From NCBI RefSeq assembly GCF_018143015.1, contig NC_054742.1:52771195-52835194 (forward strand): DNA of 64,000 nt, in the 5' to 3' direction. Shown in pieces: positions 43,189 to 55,496 of the stretch. Source of the stretch: Lytechinus variegatus (lineage: Eukaryota > Echinodermata > Echinoidea > Temnopleuroida > Toxopneustidae). The notes beneath the pieces were generated by a model that was not told the origin of the DNA, made no database searches, and saw only the letters and a list, made by a program, of their open reading frames with translations. Made by a program: the position numbers and the translations under genes. Position 1 is the stretch's first letter. Every line of letters starts with the position of its first letter.

Positions 43189-45558
43189 TTAATATTCTTC
43201 CTTTGGGTGCTTCTTTTCCTCCTTCTTTGCCTCTTGGTTGCCGAAATAGTTATAGAATACTACTGCCGGTACCATGATGACGAGACCGCCGAGAACGAAC
43301 GCCGTGGCGAGATTGAAAACAGGCTTCCAATGGAACGACGGATCGGGATTGAAGAGCGTCCAGAATATGGCACCGAGTGGGGTGACGAGAGCCTGGACGA
43401 TGACGAGATACACGGCACCTTCGGCGAAGCGGACGAGGAGGAAGATGAATAGATTGGCGAGACAGTAGCTAATGATGAAGAGGATGGCATAGAGAACGGC
43501 ATCGCTGCAGGTTGGGTTCTGACCGTACATGCAGTTAAAGCCATGCTTCAGGTTTTCCCCGAATTCTGATGGATTGCTAGCCTGGAAAATCAATAACGAT
43601 TACTATTATAAACACGAAACTTTTTTCCTTTTTTTACTTACATCATGTTCATTGGTAAAGTGATATAGAATTCGTGATTATTTCGAAGAAAATAGCCCGG
43701 GGAAATCGTCTCAGTCAAGTGTTCTCTCTCTCTCTCTCATGATTTTTTTTTTCTATCCCATTCTCTCTAGATGCGTTGCTCTATTATAGGTCCTTATTGT
43801 CACGATTGTATTGATCGAATGATATTTGCTTTTACTGCATCATAATAGAAAAATTATCGAAACAATTTCAGGTCTTCATAATGTAAAGTGGATTTATAAT
43901 ATTAAGATAATGACAGAAAACTTATATTTACCGCTCCAAAACCAGGAATAAAATCTGTCCAGAAGAGAAGGCAAATGATTATTGTGCTGTAGAATTGAAC
44001 CCAAGTCTGGAAAACTAGAGATTGTGTCTGCGTGTACAAATAAAAATAAGGTAATAATAATCATTAAGAGCTATAGAAAGGATTTAGTCGGCATATATTG
44101 GTAAAGTATAGTGACGAAGTTGAACGCCTCCCCTTTCCTACCACTTGCCATCGTACCAATTAATGACCAGATTTCTGTAAAGATTGGCAATCAATACTAA
44201 TAAAGTTAGATGTGCAAAATGAAACTGAACTGAACAAGATTAATAATGGCGCTGAAAATAAACCATGGAGCATCCAACCTGATCTCGTTTGAGTTCCCTC
44301 TCGATGAGTGTGTTGAGAATACCCAATGGCAGGAAACCAAGGGCGAAAACGAAAGGCCAAAGAACTTGAGCAACACTAGTTCCATGTCCACCACCACCGC
44401 CACCACCTCCGCTACCACTGTCAGGTTGATCAATACTGAATATAACTGGCTCAAGAGAGATGAAGAGACCAATCAGGACAATTCCTGTGCATACCAATCG
44501 AGCTCGACTTACACCTATAAATGCATAGACAAAAAAACGATAAGAACATTACTGAATTGATAAGTGACATTTTTTTAAATATAGCTCGATAGCTCTATCG
44601 CTTTACTCACTCTATGCATAATCCAACCCGTCATAATTATGTTTAGAACAGTTTTCCTATTTTTAAAATGTATTTTGATGGGATATGACACGAAAAAAAG
44701 TTTTAATTAAGTCTTTTACTTCAGTTAATTTTCAAAAAGGTTGCAGACAATTCTGATGCCCATCGATCTCCATCCCCACTTAAAAAAGCAACAAATGGTA
44801 TGCCGCTAATCCTGCATCGTAAAGCCCACTCGCTTATTTTGTCACACCCTATATACCCTGGTAAAAATTATCGAAGAAGAGTGACTTCTATATCATGCTG
44901 TCACGACTATGCCTTATTTCAGTATTGTCTTGTGGGATATACTTGATTTATGTAACGGCCACTCTACTGTTTCCCCTATTGTCTATTCACCTTTTCTTAA
45001 AATGATGTACCGGGAGATTACGGTAAATGGAATAACCGAAGTACCCAGGATGGCCTGTAGCTGAGGACTCGTTCTCTCAGGATCACTGGCATACACCACC
45101 AGAAGACCATTCAGTGAATTCATCCCTCCCACCATAGCCATGACCCGGTGACTGACCGTCGACTTCAGACTCATCTCTGGATCAATGAACTTGTTGATGG
45201 CCACGAGACCGAGAAAGAAGATGGGGAACCAAAGAGCAGTGAAGAAGAGAACCGGATACTCGTCCGTCGAGCTCTCCGTCACCATCGACGCCGAATAGAG
45301 CGGAAGTGTGATCGCCATCATTAAGCTGCTCAACACCGTCATGATCGTGAGAAAGACGTTTAGGACAGTCAATCGAATTCGACATGAAGTTCGACCACGG
45401 AACCTGAAGTCGTAGTACTTTGCTGGACTGGCTGCGGGGGCATCTTGGTATGGTGGTGGTTGGATGTTTATACTGGTCTCATTAGGGCCTGGTTTTTCTC
45501 TGAAGAGAACACTCACATCTGTGTCATTTGCCAACAACGGCGCGCTGTCGTGATCCAT
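43189..45558 (-). CDS. CRT-like (chloroquine resistance transporter family) 10-TM membrane transporter
   Basis: Four exons, phases consistent: 45558-44991, 44514-44279 (donor GTTGGA, weak), 44027-43932 and 43581-43189; 1293 nt, 430 aa (PfCRT is 424). The start reads MDHDSAPLLANDTDVSVLF, a cytosolic leader with a dileucine-type motif. Ten hydrophobic segments follow, for example LTVLNVFLTIMTVLSSLMMA, FFTALWFPIFFLGLVAI, AMVGGMNSLNGLLVVYA, ILGTSVIPFTVISRYIIL, LVCTGIVLIGLFISLEPVIF, LWPFVFALGFLPLGIL, QFYSTIIICLLFW, AVLYAILFIISYCLANLFIF, LVIVQALVTPLGAIFW and FVLGGLVIMVPAVVFYNYF. The loop before TM8 has NCMYGQNPTCSD, resembling the paired-cysteine loop of CRT proteins. A Gly-rich loop (SGSGGGGGGGGHG) and Lys/Glu-rich tail are present. 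Family assignment (drug/metabolite transporter superfamily, CRT-like) is from remembered patterns; substrate unknown, probably lysosomal or endosomal by analogy. Confidence 0.8.
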
Positions 45559-46914
45559 GACGGTGTCAGTACTGTATTACTCGTTTTACTATCTCACGAC
45601 TATCTGCATGTTTGGTATAAGGTTGTGAATATGAACGATCAGGACAAAAATCAGTAGGCCTACATGCAAAAATATGATGTAATAAAAGCAGTGTCATTTT
45701 GGCATAGGCTATACTAGCTGGCTTCATCAGCCCGGGGGGGGGGGGGTCCGTATCCACTTTCATTCAAAATGTATTGAGACAGTGCAATTGTTTGTTTAAC
45801 CACATAGACCAAGAGACGGTAATTTTTCTTCGGTACATCACTGTATAAAATTCCCTTAGCAGTTGTTTCAATGATTGATTCAGCCCCAGTTATAGAGTTG
45901 TAAAGTATTATTATTACTATTTTGCTTCTCTGTAGGCAAACACCTTCTTTATTCAAGGATGCCCAATGGTCACAATGTTATTTTTGTCATATTTTTTTTC
46001 TATCGTTTTGCTGCAAGTTAATATGATGTTGGGAATACTTTAGTAAGTTACGATGATAAAAAAACAACGATAACATTTTGGCATAACTTTTAGGTGTCTA
46101 CCTTTCTCATAACATAATTATAAAAGAAAACCAAACCATCAGATATAAATGATTTGCTATTATTGGATCATAACTGCGGAAAGTATATAGGTCTAATCGA
46201 GAATAAAGGAGCAAGCAACATGGGTAAGAAGATTGATAAATTAATTGCAAGTTAAAACAACTAATCTCCTTTTCAAACTAAATCAGGGATGGTAATGTAC
46301 ACTCCTTGAAACTTTCCATTGAACGCACCAACATGGGGGATTCACCCCCCCCCCCTTGTTCCTGTATGCCCCTGGAAAAAAAAGGCACATGCATGGGACA
46401 AAAATAAATCTATGTCGTCGAAAACGTAATATAGCTCAAATGACTCCGGAAGATAGGCAGATGTCATTATGTAGGTATTAACGAAACTAACATTCTAGAT
46501 TAGTTTATATTCAACATTTCTTTTGCGTGTGTATTATTAATCATTACAACAAAAATAGATATTACAATTTTGTGGTAGACCCGATAGGATAGGCCTCTAC
46601 GTGTGTCATATTTTGTATACAAATCTTAATTTGAATAAAGAGGTATGTGATCTTATAGAGACGTCATTCTGGTAATATCTTGCCCAATACAGTGTCCAAT
46701 ATTTTAAAGCCGCAATTTCTATCTACTCATGTTTAATTATGTGACTGAAATAATTTGGAGACTGGTTTGAATGATAATTTTTTTAATTAATTCAAGTTAC
46801 TTACAGCTGGGCCGCCTATATGCACGTTTATTGCCAACTATACTACTATGTTGACTCCGGGAAACCAGTAAACAAAATAATGAACAAAAATAGAAATCAA
46901 AATAAGTACTCACC
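45559..46914 (-). other. Probable 5' UTR intron of the CRT-like gene
   Basis: Thirteen bases upstream of the ATG is an acceptor-like site (AACGAGTAATACAG, with AG at 45573-45572). A strong donor GTGAGTACTT lies at 46913 on the minus strand. A non-coding first exon just upstream of 46914 is therefore likely; its 5' limit is not visible. The interval itself has a G-run at 45734-45746 and no coding sequence. Confidence 0.35.
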
Positions 46915-49900
46915 CGATTGCTTAGTTCGTTGTGATGTATGTATCATGTTAAGGTTTCACGTTAGGCGTATATCATGTGTACTACTTTATAAAAAATAGA
47001 TTTGATTACTTTCTATATAAAGAAACCTTTTCTGTAGTTATAGGTCATTAAGTGATCACGAGGAAGCAGTTTCGTTATATTGCTGCTGCTTTTTATTACT
47101 TTTCGTTGACTCTGAACGCAGTAATGCAATCGTCCAGTGACTAAATGCCCCCCAAATCAAACAAACAAATCAGTACTTTGAACCTCACTGTACAGTCAGG
47201 TGACTATTATAGTTGCAAGCGAATTTATCCACCCCTCGCATTTTGGGCATCCTTGCGAATCGGGTGACATTACTAAAGTAGAGAACCTATGATTTAATCA
47301 CAAATCAAGGTTTTCTACGTCAATCTAAAGTTGCAAAGTCATGTCCGTTGGTTGAAACATTTTGCATACTGTATAGTTTTCATAATAAAGTTTAGGCTAG
47401 CAGTAAAATAGGCCCAAATGAACCCGTTTGTTTGTATAGGCCTACAGATCGAGGTCCGTTCTCCAATAACGAAATGGAATAGTGTCATAAAATGATAATG
47501 GAATTGGTATAATATAATATACAACGTGATCCATATGTCACTTATCACCCGCCCTGCCGAATCGTGATCAGACGTTTTGCTTTTACAAAATTTCCACATT
47601 TTCCACTTACCAGTACCCCCAACGCATGCTAGTAACTGGCCTGGATGAGGTGAACAAGGATTGATGGATTGATTTGCTATAAGCAGGAAGAATTAAGTAT
47701 AGCGCCCATGAAAGTCGAGATGGCTACGAGTGACAATTCGCGAAACTGAATTACAAATTGACAATGTTTAAATATATAGATGGACACATTTTTCATCAAA
47801 ATCATAAATAAATCTCATAATGGAAAGAAAAAAAATCATTCTCATGTCAATGTTAGCCTATATGTTTCGGTATGCAATTTACATGGATGGATGGCAAACA
47901 AGCCTGCGGGGTGATAGCTGCCTTAAAACCATTGTTCCAGTCGAGGGCACATTCACGTTCAATAGAGATATTACATCGGTGGATAATGATTAATAATCGG
48001 TGCAGATAAGAACCACAGAATAGCAGCATGAGAAAATTGAACAATACATAGACGGCGGAAGCGGGGGACGGGGGGGGGGGGCATGTCCCCCCTAAATTCA
48101 AGGTGGGGGGACGTTCCCCTAATTTTTCTTATGATACCTTTTTCCTTTTTTATTTATTTATTTTTATTTTTGCTTGTCAATTTTGTTTCCTGCGCCCCCC
48201 CCTAAATTCACATGGACCCCCCTAAAATTAAGGTTGATGACCTTTTTTTTTTGCTTTTCAATTTTTTTACCTGTGTCCATCCCAAAATTTCTGGTGGACC
48301 CCCCCCCCCTAATTTTTTTGGCTTCCGCCGCCAATGAAACAATAGCGAGTCATTCTTGTCTATAACATGAATGAGAAAGATTGCGTATAAAAGCAGCGGA
48401 GAGAGTCGCCTTGTTTGCTGCATGTAACTCGTGTGATTTCCAAAACTTTGTTTTTTGTTATATCAGGATGGGTTTTGTTTTGTCAGATGATTTATCTAAG
48501 TCAATGTTGGATAATGAAATTTACATATGAGTGTGCAGATGAATATTTACATCTTTCATTTAATTGAAATATTATTAGGAAGCTTCATAAAACTACACCA
48601 CAACAGTAATTTTTTCCCCTATATGGTAAAACTAAATTGCGTAAAATTTTCGCCGAACTGATTTTTTAAGTAAATATAAGGACATGATAGTTAAGGGTTA
48701 GTCCACCCAAAATAATGAAAAGGTGGTATCAAACAAACTATAATGCTGAAAATTTCATCAAAAATGGGTGTGAAATAAGAAAGTTATACATTTCAAAATT
48801 TTACTTAATTACAAAAATTGAGTTAGGACACCTATTGGGAAGCGGGGTGCTTAATCACCCCCAAGATTTTCTCTTTGGGGGTGCTGCTTGTCGTTATTTT
48901 CCATAGGCTGCACTGCACCCCCTGGAATCTGGAAATATAACCAAAACGACTTACAATTTTTCGATGGAGACCTTTTTTTTTTGCTTGTCGAATTTCTCCT
49001 GGAACAAAAACCACCTTTTTGTAGCGAAACTTATTTAGGGGACTTGTCAAATTTGAACCAGCACCCCCCCTCCCTATAACAAAAAACAAATCGTTCCCAG
49101 GGCCCTGTGGTCGGTATGCAAACAATGACGTCTCTAAATGTTATCAATTTCCAAAGTAAAGTCGAGTAAGTCATTTTATACCGTTCATATAACATAGGCC
49201 TACATTCAAATATAATAACGATTAGTACACATAACATGGAGTTCACCGACAGCACATATGCAATTATAAAAAAAGATGGGAACTTCCTATTTTCCCTTTT
49301 TCTATTATATTTGGGCCGCTCATAGGGGGACGCGCCCGCTTCGGCCCCTTAGATCGGACTAGATGCAATTCTTTCTAATTGTGGCAAGTGTGCACATAGA
49401 GACATGAGGACGCCAGGATTTTTTTATGGGATTGCGTTAAAATATTGATAAATAGCCCTGCCAGACAACACCTGGGCACTTACGAGATTGGCACATTTTG
49501 CAGGAATGGCGAAATCATATGCCATAGACTACGGCACAGTTTCAACTTTTACCCAATCAGATGATAGGATTAGAGCAGAAGCGTTAAAAGTTGTGAGGGG
49601 GATAGGCATGGCTTATATGGGACAACTTTTTTTTTTAATATAATAGTAACAGTTAAATAGTATATTTACCCAGGGTAGCCACTTCAGTTACGAAAACTTC
49701 ATATTTCGCCCATTTTTCTTTCCCTTTCACAAGGTTTTTTCTTAGTCATTTTTTTTTTGGGGGGGGTACATGGCCCCTAAGCCCCCTCTCTACACCATCT
49801 GTACACCAGTGGATTAGGGAAGGATTCTTAAAGTGATTAACATAAAACAGGGACTCTTAAAAGATAGGACTCCCGTGAAATCTAAAAGGGCCAAAGTGAA

Positions 49901-50492
49901 CTGAAGACCAGTAGTGTAATGTGCCCAAAAGTCCTAGGGGGCAGCGAATGTCTCAAAGTTTCTATGTTAAAAATATGCGAGTTCATGAAAAAACAACAAA
50001 AGAAAATCTACATTTTGGATGGACTTTGATAGTCAGAAAATAATGTTATATTTCATCAATTCCCCTCGGGTCCTTTATTCTCTCACTCTCTTGGCTTGGT
50101 GGTGAAACTTTTCGTGGGGACATGGCCCCAAAGCCGGGGCCCAAAGCCCCCTCCCAATATTTTGTATGCACCCTGTGTGGTGGTTACCAATAAAAAAATG
50201 CACGCAGCCAACATGTCAAATAGACAAAATGCAGCCAGAATCAATACCCCGGTAAGTTTTTCTAGGCTTTATTTATATTTGTTTTCTTCTTTTTGTTTTG
50301 AAGTTGTTTTTATAGTTCTTTCAACGCAATGCAGCTACTATTACTGCATGTACTAATTAATCGTATCTGTGCTTTGCGCAGAAAGCTGCGCAGTGAAAAT
50401 TAATGTGACGTGGAATCTCGACGTAGAATTCATTGCTGCCAGTAAAACAGAGGACATCACTTGTACAATATTTTGATAATTCCCAGTCTAAC
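46915..50492. other. Intergenic region between the divergent CRT-like gene and COPG
   Basis: No coding gene is supported. It contains several C/G homopolymer-rich MITE fragments: 48052-48335, bounded by GACGGCGGAAGC and GGCTTCCGCCGCC with TTTTTGCTTGTCAA and CCCCCCTAAATTCA blocks inside, and similar words at 42317-42440 and 48960-48995. It also holds half of a TTAA foldback copy (48690-48815) and a SINE fragment (49661-49710, minus). Confidence 0.5.
48052..48335. mobile_element. Probable MITE with GGCGGAAGC / GCTTCCGCC ends
   Basis: The left edge ACGGCGGAAGCGGG and right edge GGCTTCCGCCGCC are inverted. Inside are direct repeats of CCCCCCTAAATTCA and TTTTTGCTTGTCAATTTT or close variants. The sequence is non-coding with long G/C runs. 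A fragment with the same words lies at 42317-42440 (GGCGGCGGAAGCC, then TTTACAAGCAAAAAA, TTGACAAGCAAAAAA). Confidence 0.5.
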
Positions 50493-53400
50493 ATGATGCT
50501 CCGACGTGATAAGAAAGACGAGGAAGATGGTGAGATTTAAATTTACATCTTAAAGTCAATTTAGATTTTCTGTAACTATTTTGTAAATTATTTGTAGTTT
50601 ACGTGTAAAGGTGAGGGAATTGACTTGGATAATGACAATCCCCATCTACCGTAAATGGTGTGAGTTGTTTGTTCACGCTCTCACATTATTTGGATGCGGA
50701 GCTCTTTATGTGTCATGAAACGCTCATCTTAATGTAAACGGCCAAAATGCTCACTTTTGCCCATGCGAGCAAACTAATGTTAATCATTTTTTTTTTACTA
50801 GACAATACTGAAGAGTATCCCGCCCAAGAATTTGACATGTTGATGTTCACCTGGGGCCGATATTGCAGTGCACGAAATTTGCAAGGACTGCCTTTCATGT
50901 CACCCATCTTTTATGATGCGCCATGTGAAACGCATTTTAAATAAATCATCTGCAAACATATTTCATTCGTCCATTAAAATAAACAAAATATTTGTTTATA
51001 AAATGATGTGATATATCATGAAATTGTATAAAATTTGATTTAAAAGCAAGCTAATGAATCTTATTCTTTATCATAAATTTCAGAAACACCCCGCTTATAG
51101 CGTATCATAAAAGATAGGCGACACGAAAGATGGTCCTTGGAAAGACCATTTCGTGCAATCGCCCCCTGGCCCTAGCCTGGAGTGGTCTTCTGCCCTCTAT
51201 CGGTAGCAGACCTGTATGCGGGGTGGGGTGACTTCCTACAACACAAATTGGCATTTTCAGCCGATATCACACTTACTCTTAGAGTATTTCAAAACCTGGA
51301 ACAACTGTCAGTTTAAAAAAAAACATATAAAATATATAACAGATTTTAAATTCCCATTGATTATGAATGGGAAAACCATGAACTGTTCATTAGGTGTAAT
51401 AGGCTTTTCATATTTTCCTAATTTTATTTCTCAGTAAAATTTTGTTCAGGTTTGTAAAGAAAAAAAGAGAGAAAGACCAGAATTTACTCTGGAAATACAT
51501 GATGATATTACATGATACCAAACATTGAATTAAAACCATCAGGATAAACTCTCAGACTTGCCACTCATTCAATGAACAAGGTTATGACATAACTTGAGAG
51601 ACTTGCAATGAAACAGAGACAAAAAGGTGACCATTGTGGGTTCATCATTTAGCAATAAATGGCAGACAAATCCCACTGTATTGTGGTCTGGCTAATAATA
51701 ATTCCAGCGTTGTTATCTTCCCTCAGTCTCAGACCCTACATTTAATAGCAATGTTTAATTCTAACTTACATCTTAATCATGTATGAACGTATGCATTATC
51801 TATAGATCTGAAATTTATTCTTTTTTTGCTTTCCAAACAGGAAGCAATCCATTCCAAAATCTGGACAGAAGCGCAGTCCTCCAAGAGGTAATTCTCAAAT
51901 CATTTAGAAAGCACTCACACAAGAATACTTTAATTTTTTTCAGCAAGTGTTCAGTCCATTCATTATTAGCTTATATTAGTGGTGACCTCAAATATTCATA
52001 GGTATTTTAAAACATTGAGAGGTCCATTTGTGTGCACTTACAGGGGGAGTGAACTGTATGTGGTCTCTCATTGACTGTGTGTTATAAATACATAGTGTTA
52101 AAATATATGTCTTAAAATATACGTTATTAAGATATCTACTAATACTGAATATATACTTAATATTACATTTTTGTCAGCAATGACCTTTATGTGCACATAC
52201 ACCAATTGTATCTATGAATTATCTTGATTTTATCTACATGTATTGTAATGGCTTAAAAAATAAAGATAAAATGATAAGTTAGGCAAAAAGAAATTGTTTC
52301 AGTATTTGATTTTCATGAGCTGATTATTCATGCTATGTAATTTTTGTGATTTGTTATAGGCCCGTGTGTTCAATGCTACTCCTATAAATCCAAGGAGATG
52401 CTGCCATATTTTGACAAAGGTCATGTACATCATCAACCAGGTAAGAATTTGAATTGGTGTTCCAAAGTGAGTTGGATGAATGAATTCACCATTGTAGATC
52501 AGAAGCAACAATGATGGCAGCATCCAATTTAACATAAAAGTTTCTAAATTTTTATTACAATTTTGAATAAATATAGTCCTATTCTATCGATTTCAGACAT
52601 TAGTGATATCCACTGTCACTGATAGGGCCTAATAATCACTGATGATGTGTTAGAAATTGCATGTCACAAAAGTTATGGTCAAATATCATTTCAGGTCAGT
52701 GAACTTAGACTATATTTTGGCATCTACTTGGAATAAAAAACAACTAATATAGATCTTGCATTTCAGAATAAGTTTTGAAGTTCGTCCTACTAAAGATAAC
52801 TTTTCATAAATGGATATCAAATATCTACATTCGTTTGAGTAAAATTTGGAGTCACAGTGTCAAGGCAACTAACAGATAGTATTAGGTCAATTTCGAAAGA
52901 AAAATATTTTACCAAGAAGAAAAAAAAATCTGATCAGCATTGTAGGGCTATAAAGTTGTATTATGTCCGAATGTCACCTACCATTAACAATTTTGTGTTG
53001 ACTTCTATAGGGAGAATCAATTGGGACTACAGAGGCTACAGAGACTTTCTTTGCCATGACAAAGCTCTTCCAATCAAACGATGTAAGTATGAAATCTAGT
53101 TCTGTAAACTTGAGAATATTTATTTTTTGTACCTACTTCCCGCGTGAGAAAAACTAAATGATGGAATTGAGATATTGGAGTTGTTTTTTCTCATAATGCA
53201 GATATAAATTACTTTGATTTTGAAACATTGACGTTTGATTTTGATGGATATAAATATCATATTTACCATTTTCATTTCCATATTGTGAGGGAGTATAGTA
53301 TTAAGTTCCCAATTTGCAAATTGTCATTGAATCTTCACCACAGTATAGTCAGATAGCAATGGAGTTTTTTAATAGATGATCAACATGCTGCTATTTCCAA

Positions 53401-55464
53401 TGTTTTTTTTTTGTAATATGTAGTGCTAATGAATGCAAATATACTGCATGTATATATGTCAACAGTAAAAAAAAAATTGTAAGGGTTAATCCAGTTATTG
53501 AGTGATATTTACACACTGAGAAGTGTGTGTGGTTAGCGAGTGAAACTTCACACTCCCAGGTCCTCGTTCTGATGGAATAAATTCAGCTTTAAAAAGTTTA
53601 AATTTACTTTAGATTACTTTAGGGCTTCTCTTAAGTTGCTATTAGCTGTAATGCAAAATATTTGTTTTGAACAGAAGTAGAAATATGCTTCATTTAGAAA
53701 ATATTATTTTAACTCCATGGTGGTCAGATAGGATGATTCTACTTCTAATCTCAACCAATCCTTTATTTCTGTAGGTCATGCTCCGTCGTATGGTATACCT
53801 GATGATTAAAGAGATGGCTAATCTCGCAGAGGATGTGATCATAGTGACTAGTAGTTTGACCAAGGATATGACAGGCAAGGAAGATCTTTACAGGGCTGCT
53901 GCCATACGCTCCCTATGCAAGATTACTGATGTGAGTTATTGGAAGCATTTGACATCATCTTATCTCTTTTAGTCTGGTACTGTTAAAGATATTGCCACAA
54001 TTGATTATTTACTTTCCATTCATTTTGAAATGTTCCAGTTGTTATGAAATATTATCTACAAGTCATTATCTGTAATGTGACTTCATTCTACGACCAAAGC
54101 CCCTTGTGATACTTGTTCATTTATTTGCTTTAATAATGAAAATGGTTTCAGATTGTTCTATTGCTGATGTATTTCAAACATTCAAATATCAGACAGTATG
54201 AAAAAAACATATTGAGAAACTATTGAATTACCTCCATCAATTAATATGATAATTGAAGAGAGCTCTTCAATAGTAGTAGTTTTACACCCAAAAGAATGTA
54301 ATATCCCTGAAGAAAAAATGTAGTGCCAAATTCTAAAAGCACTCGCTCAAAAGAAGACTTTAATTTGATCAATTTTTAGATCTATTTTTATTTTTGACAC
54401 CACAATGACAATGTGTAAACGTTGTATATTTAGAATATATCTTGAGAATGACAACAATTATGTTATAAAGAATGAAATTAATGTGTACCTTTTTCTTATG
54501 GCTTTGTTCTTCATCTCTTATCTCATACTATTTCTTCTTAAACTTGTGTGTGATACCAGAGCTCCATGTTGCAAGGAATAGAGCGTTACATGAAGCAGGC
54601 TATTGTGGATAAGGTTTCTAGTGTTTCTTCTGCAGCTCTCTGCTCATCTCTGGTAAGTTCTCTCATAAAATCTTTCAGAGTTTAAAATGTTTTGCGAGTA
54701 TAGATAGGTGTCAACAAAGAATATATTATAGATTTAATTCCACAGAAAGTAAAGTAAAGAAAAAAAAACTTCTATGGGGGGTATCACAACATCAACATGA
54801 ATTTGTTAAATGAAGCATGCTGAGCTCCTCTGCATTTTGTTTTGCTCTTTTACAGTAAGCATTATATTAAAACAATATTGTGTTCCCTTTTTCATTTGTT
54901 GTTTTGGTGAACTAGCACCTGTTGAAGCAAAGTCCTGACGTGGTGAAGAGATGGGTTAATGAGGTCCAGGAAGCAGCCTCGAACGATAACATCATGGTTC
55001 AGTACCATGCCCTGGGCTTACTCTATCATATCCGCAAGCATGATCGTCTGGCTTCTTCTAAGATGGTTAGCAAGTACACTAGGGGTGGACTCAAGTCCCC
55101 CTATGCCACCTGTTTGCTGGTATGTATACATGTAGTTTTGTACATTATTGGAGTTCTGATTAGTGATGGGTCTTTGTATTATCGTGTGACCATTCTTATG
55201 TTGTTGAAGGAGGGGAAGGTGCTATAGTGTGACCAAGGTTATGGTATCGTGCACTGTAATAAAAAGTTTTTGAATTGTGGACTATACTCAAACTTTGTGA
55301 ATTGTGCACTATATTAATAATTTTAGGCCTAAATAATTTGTGAATTGGGCTGGTTACTCAGCACCAGCACAATGTAGTCAGCTAATGTATCCTCTTTCAA
55401 AAGCATGTTGCATGTACAAAACAACTTTAATTTCTTTACATAAATATTATGTAAGATTTTTAGT

Positions 55465-55496
<32 letters not shown>

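Noticed and set aside
43171-43544. Open frames overlapping the last exon of the CRT-like gene on the opposite strand or in another frame
   Set aside because: They are shadows of the GC-richer coding exon; the exon's own frame shows transmembrane segments and joins in phase with three upstream exons.
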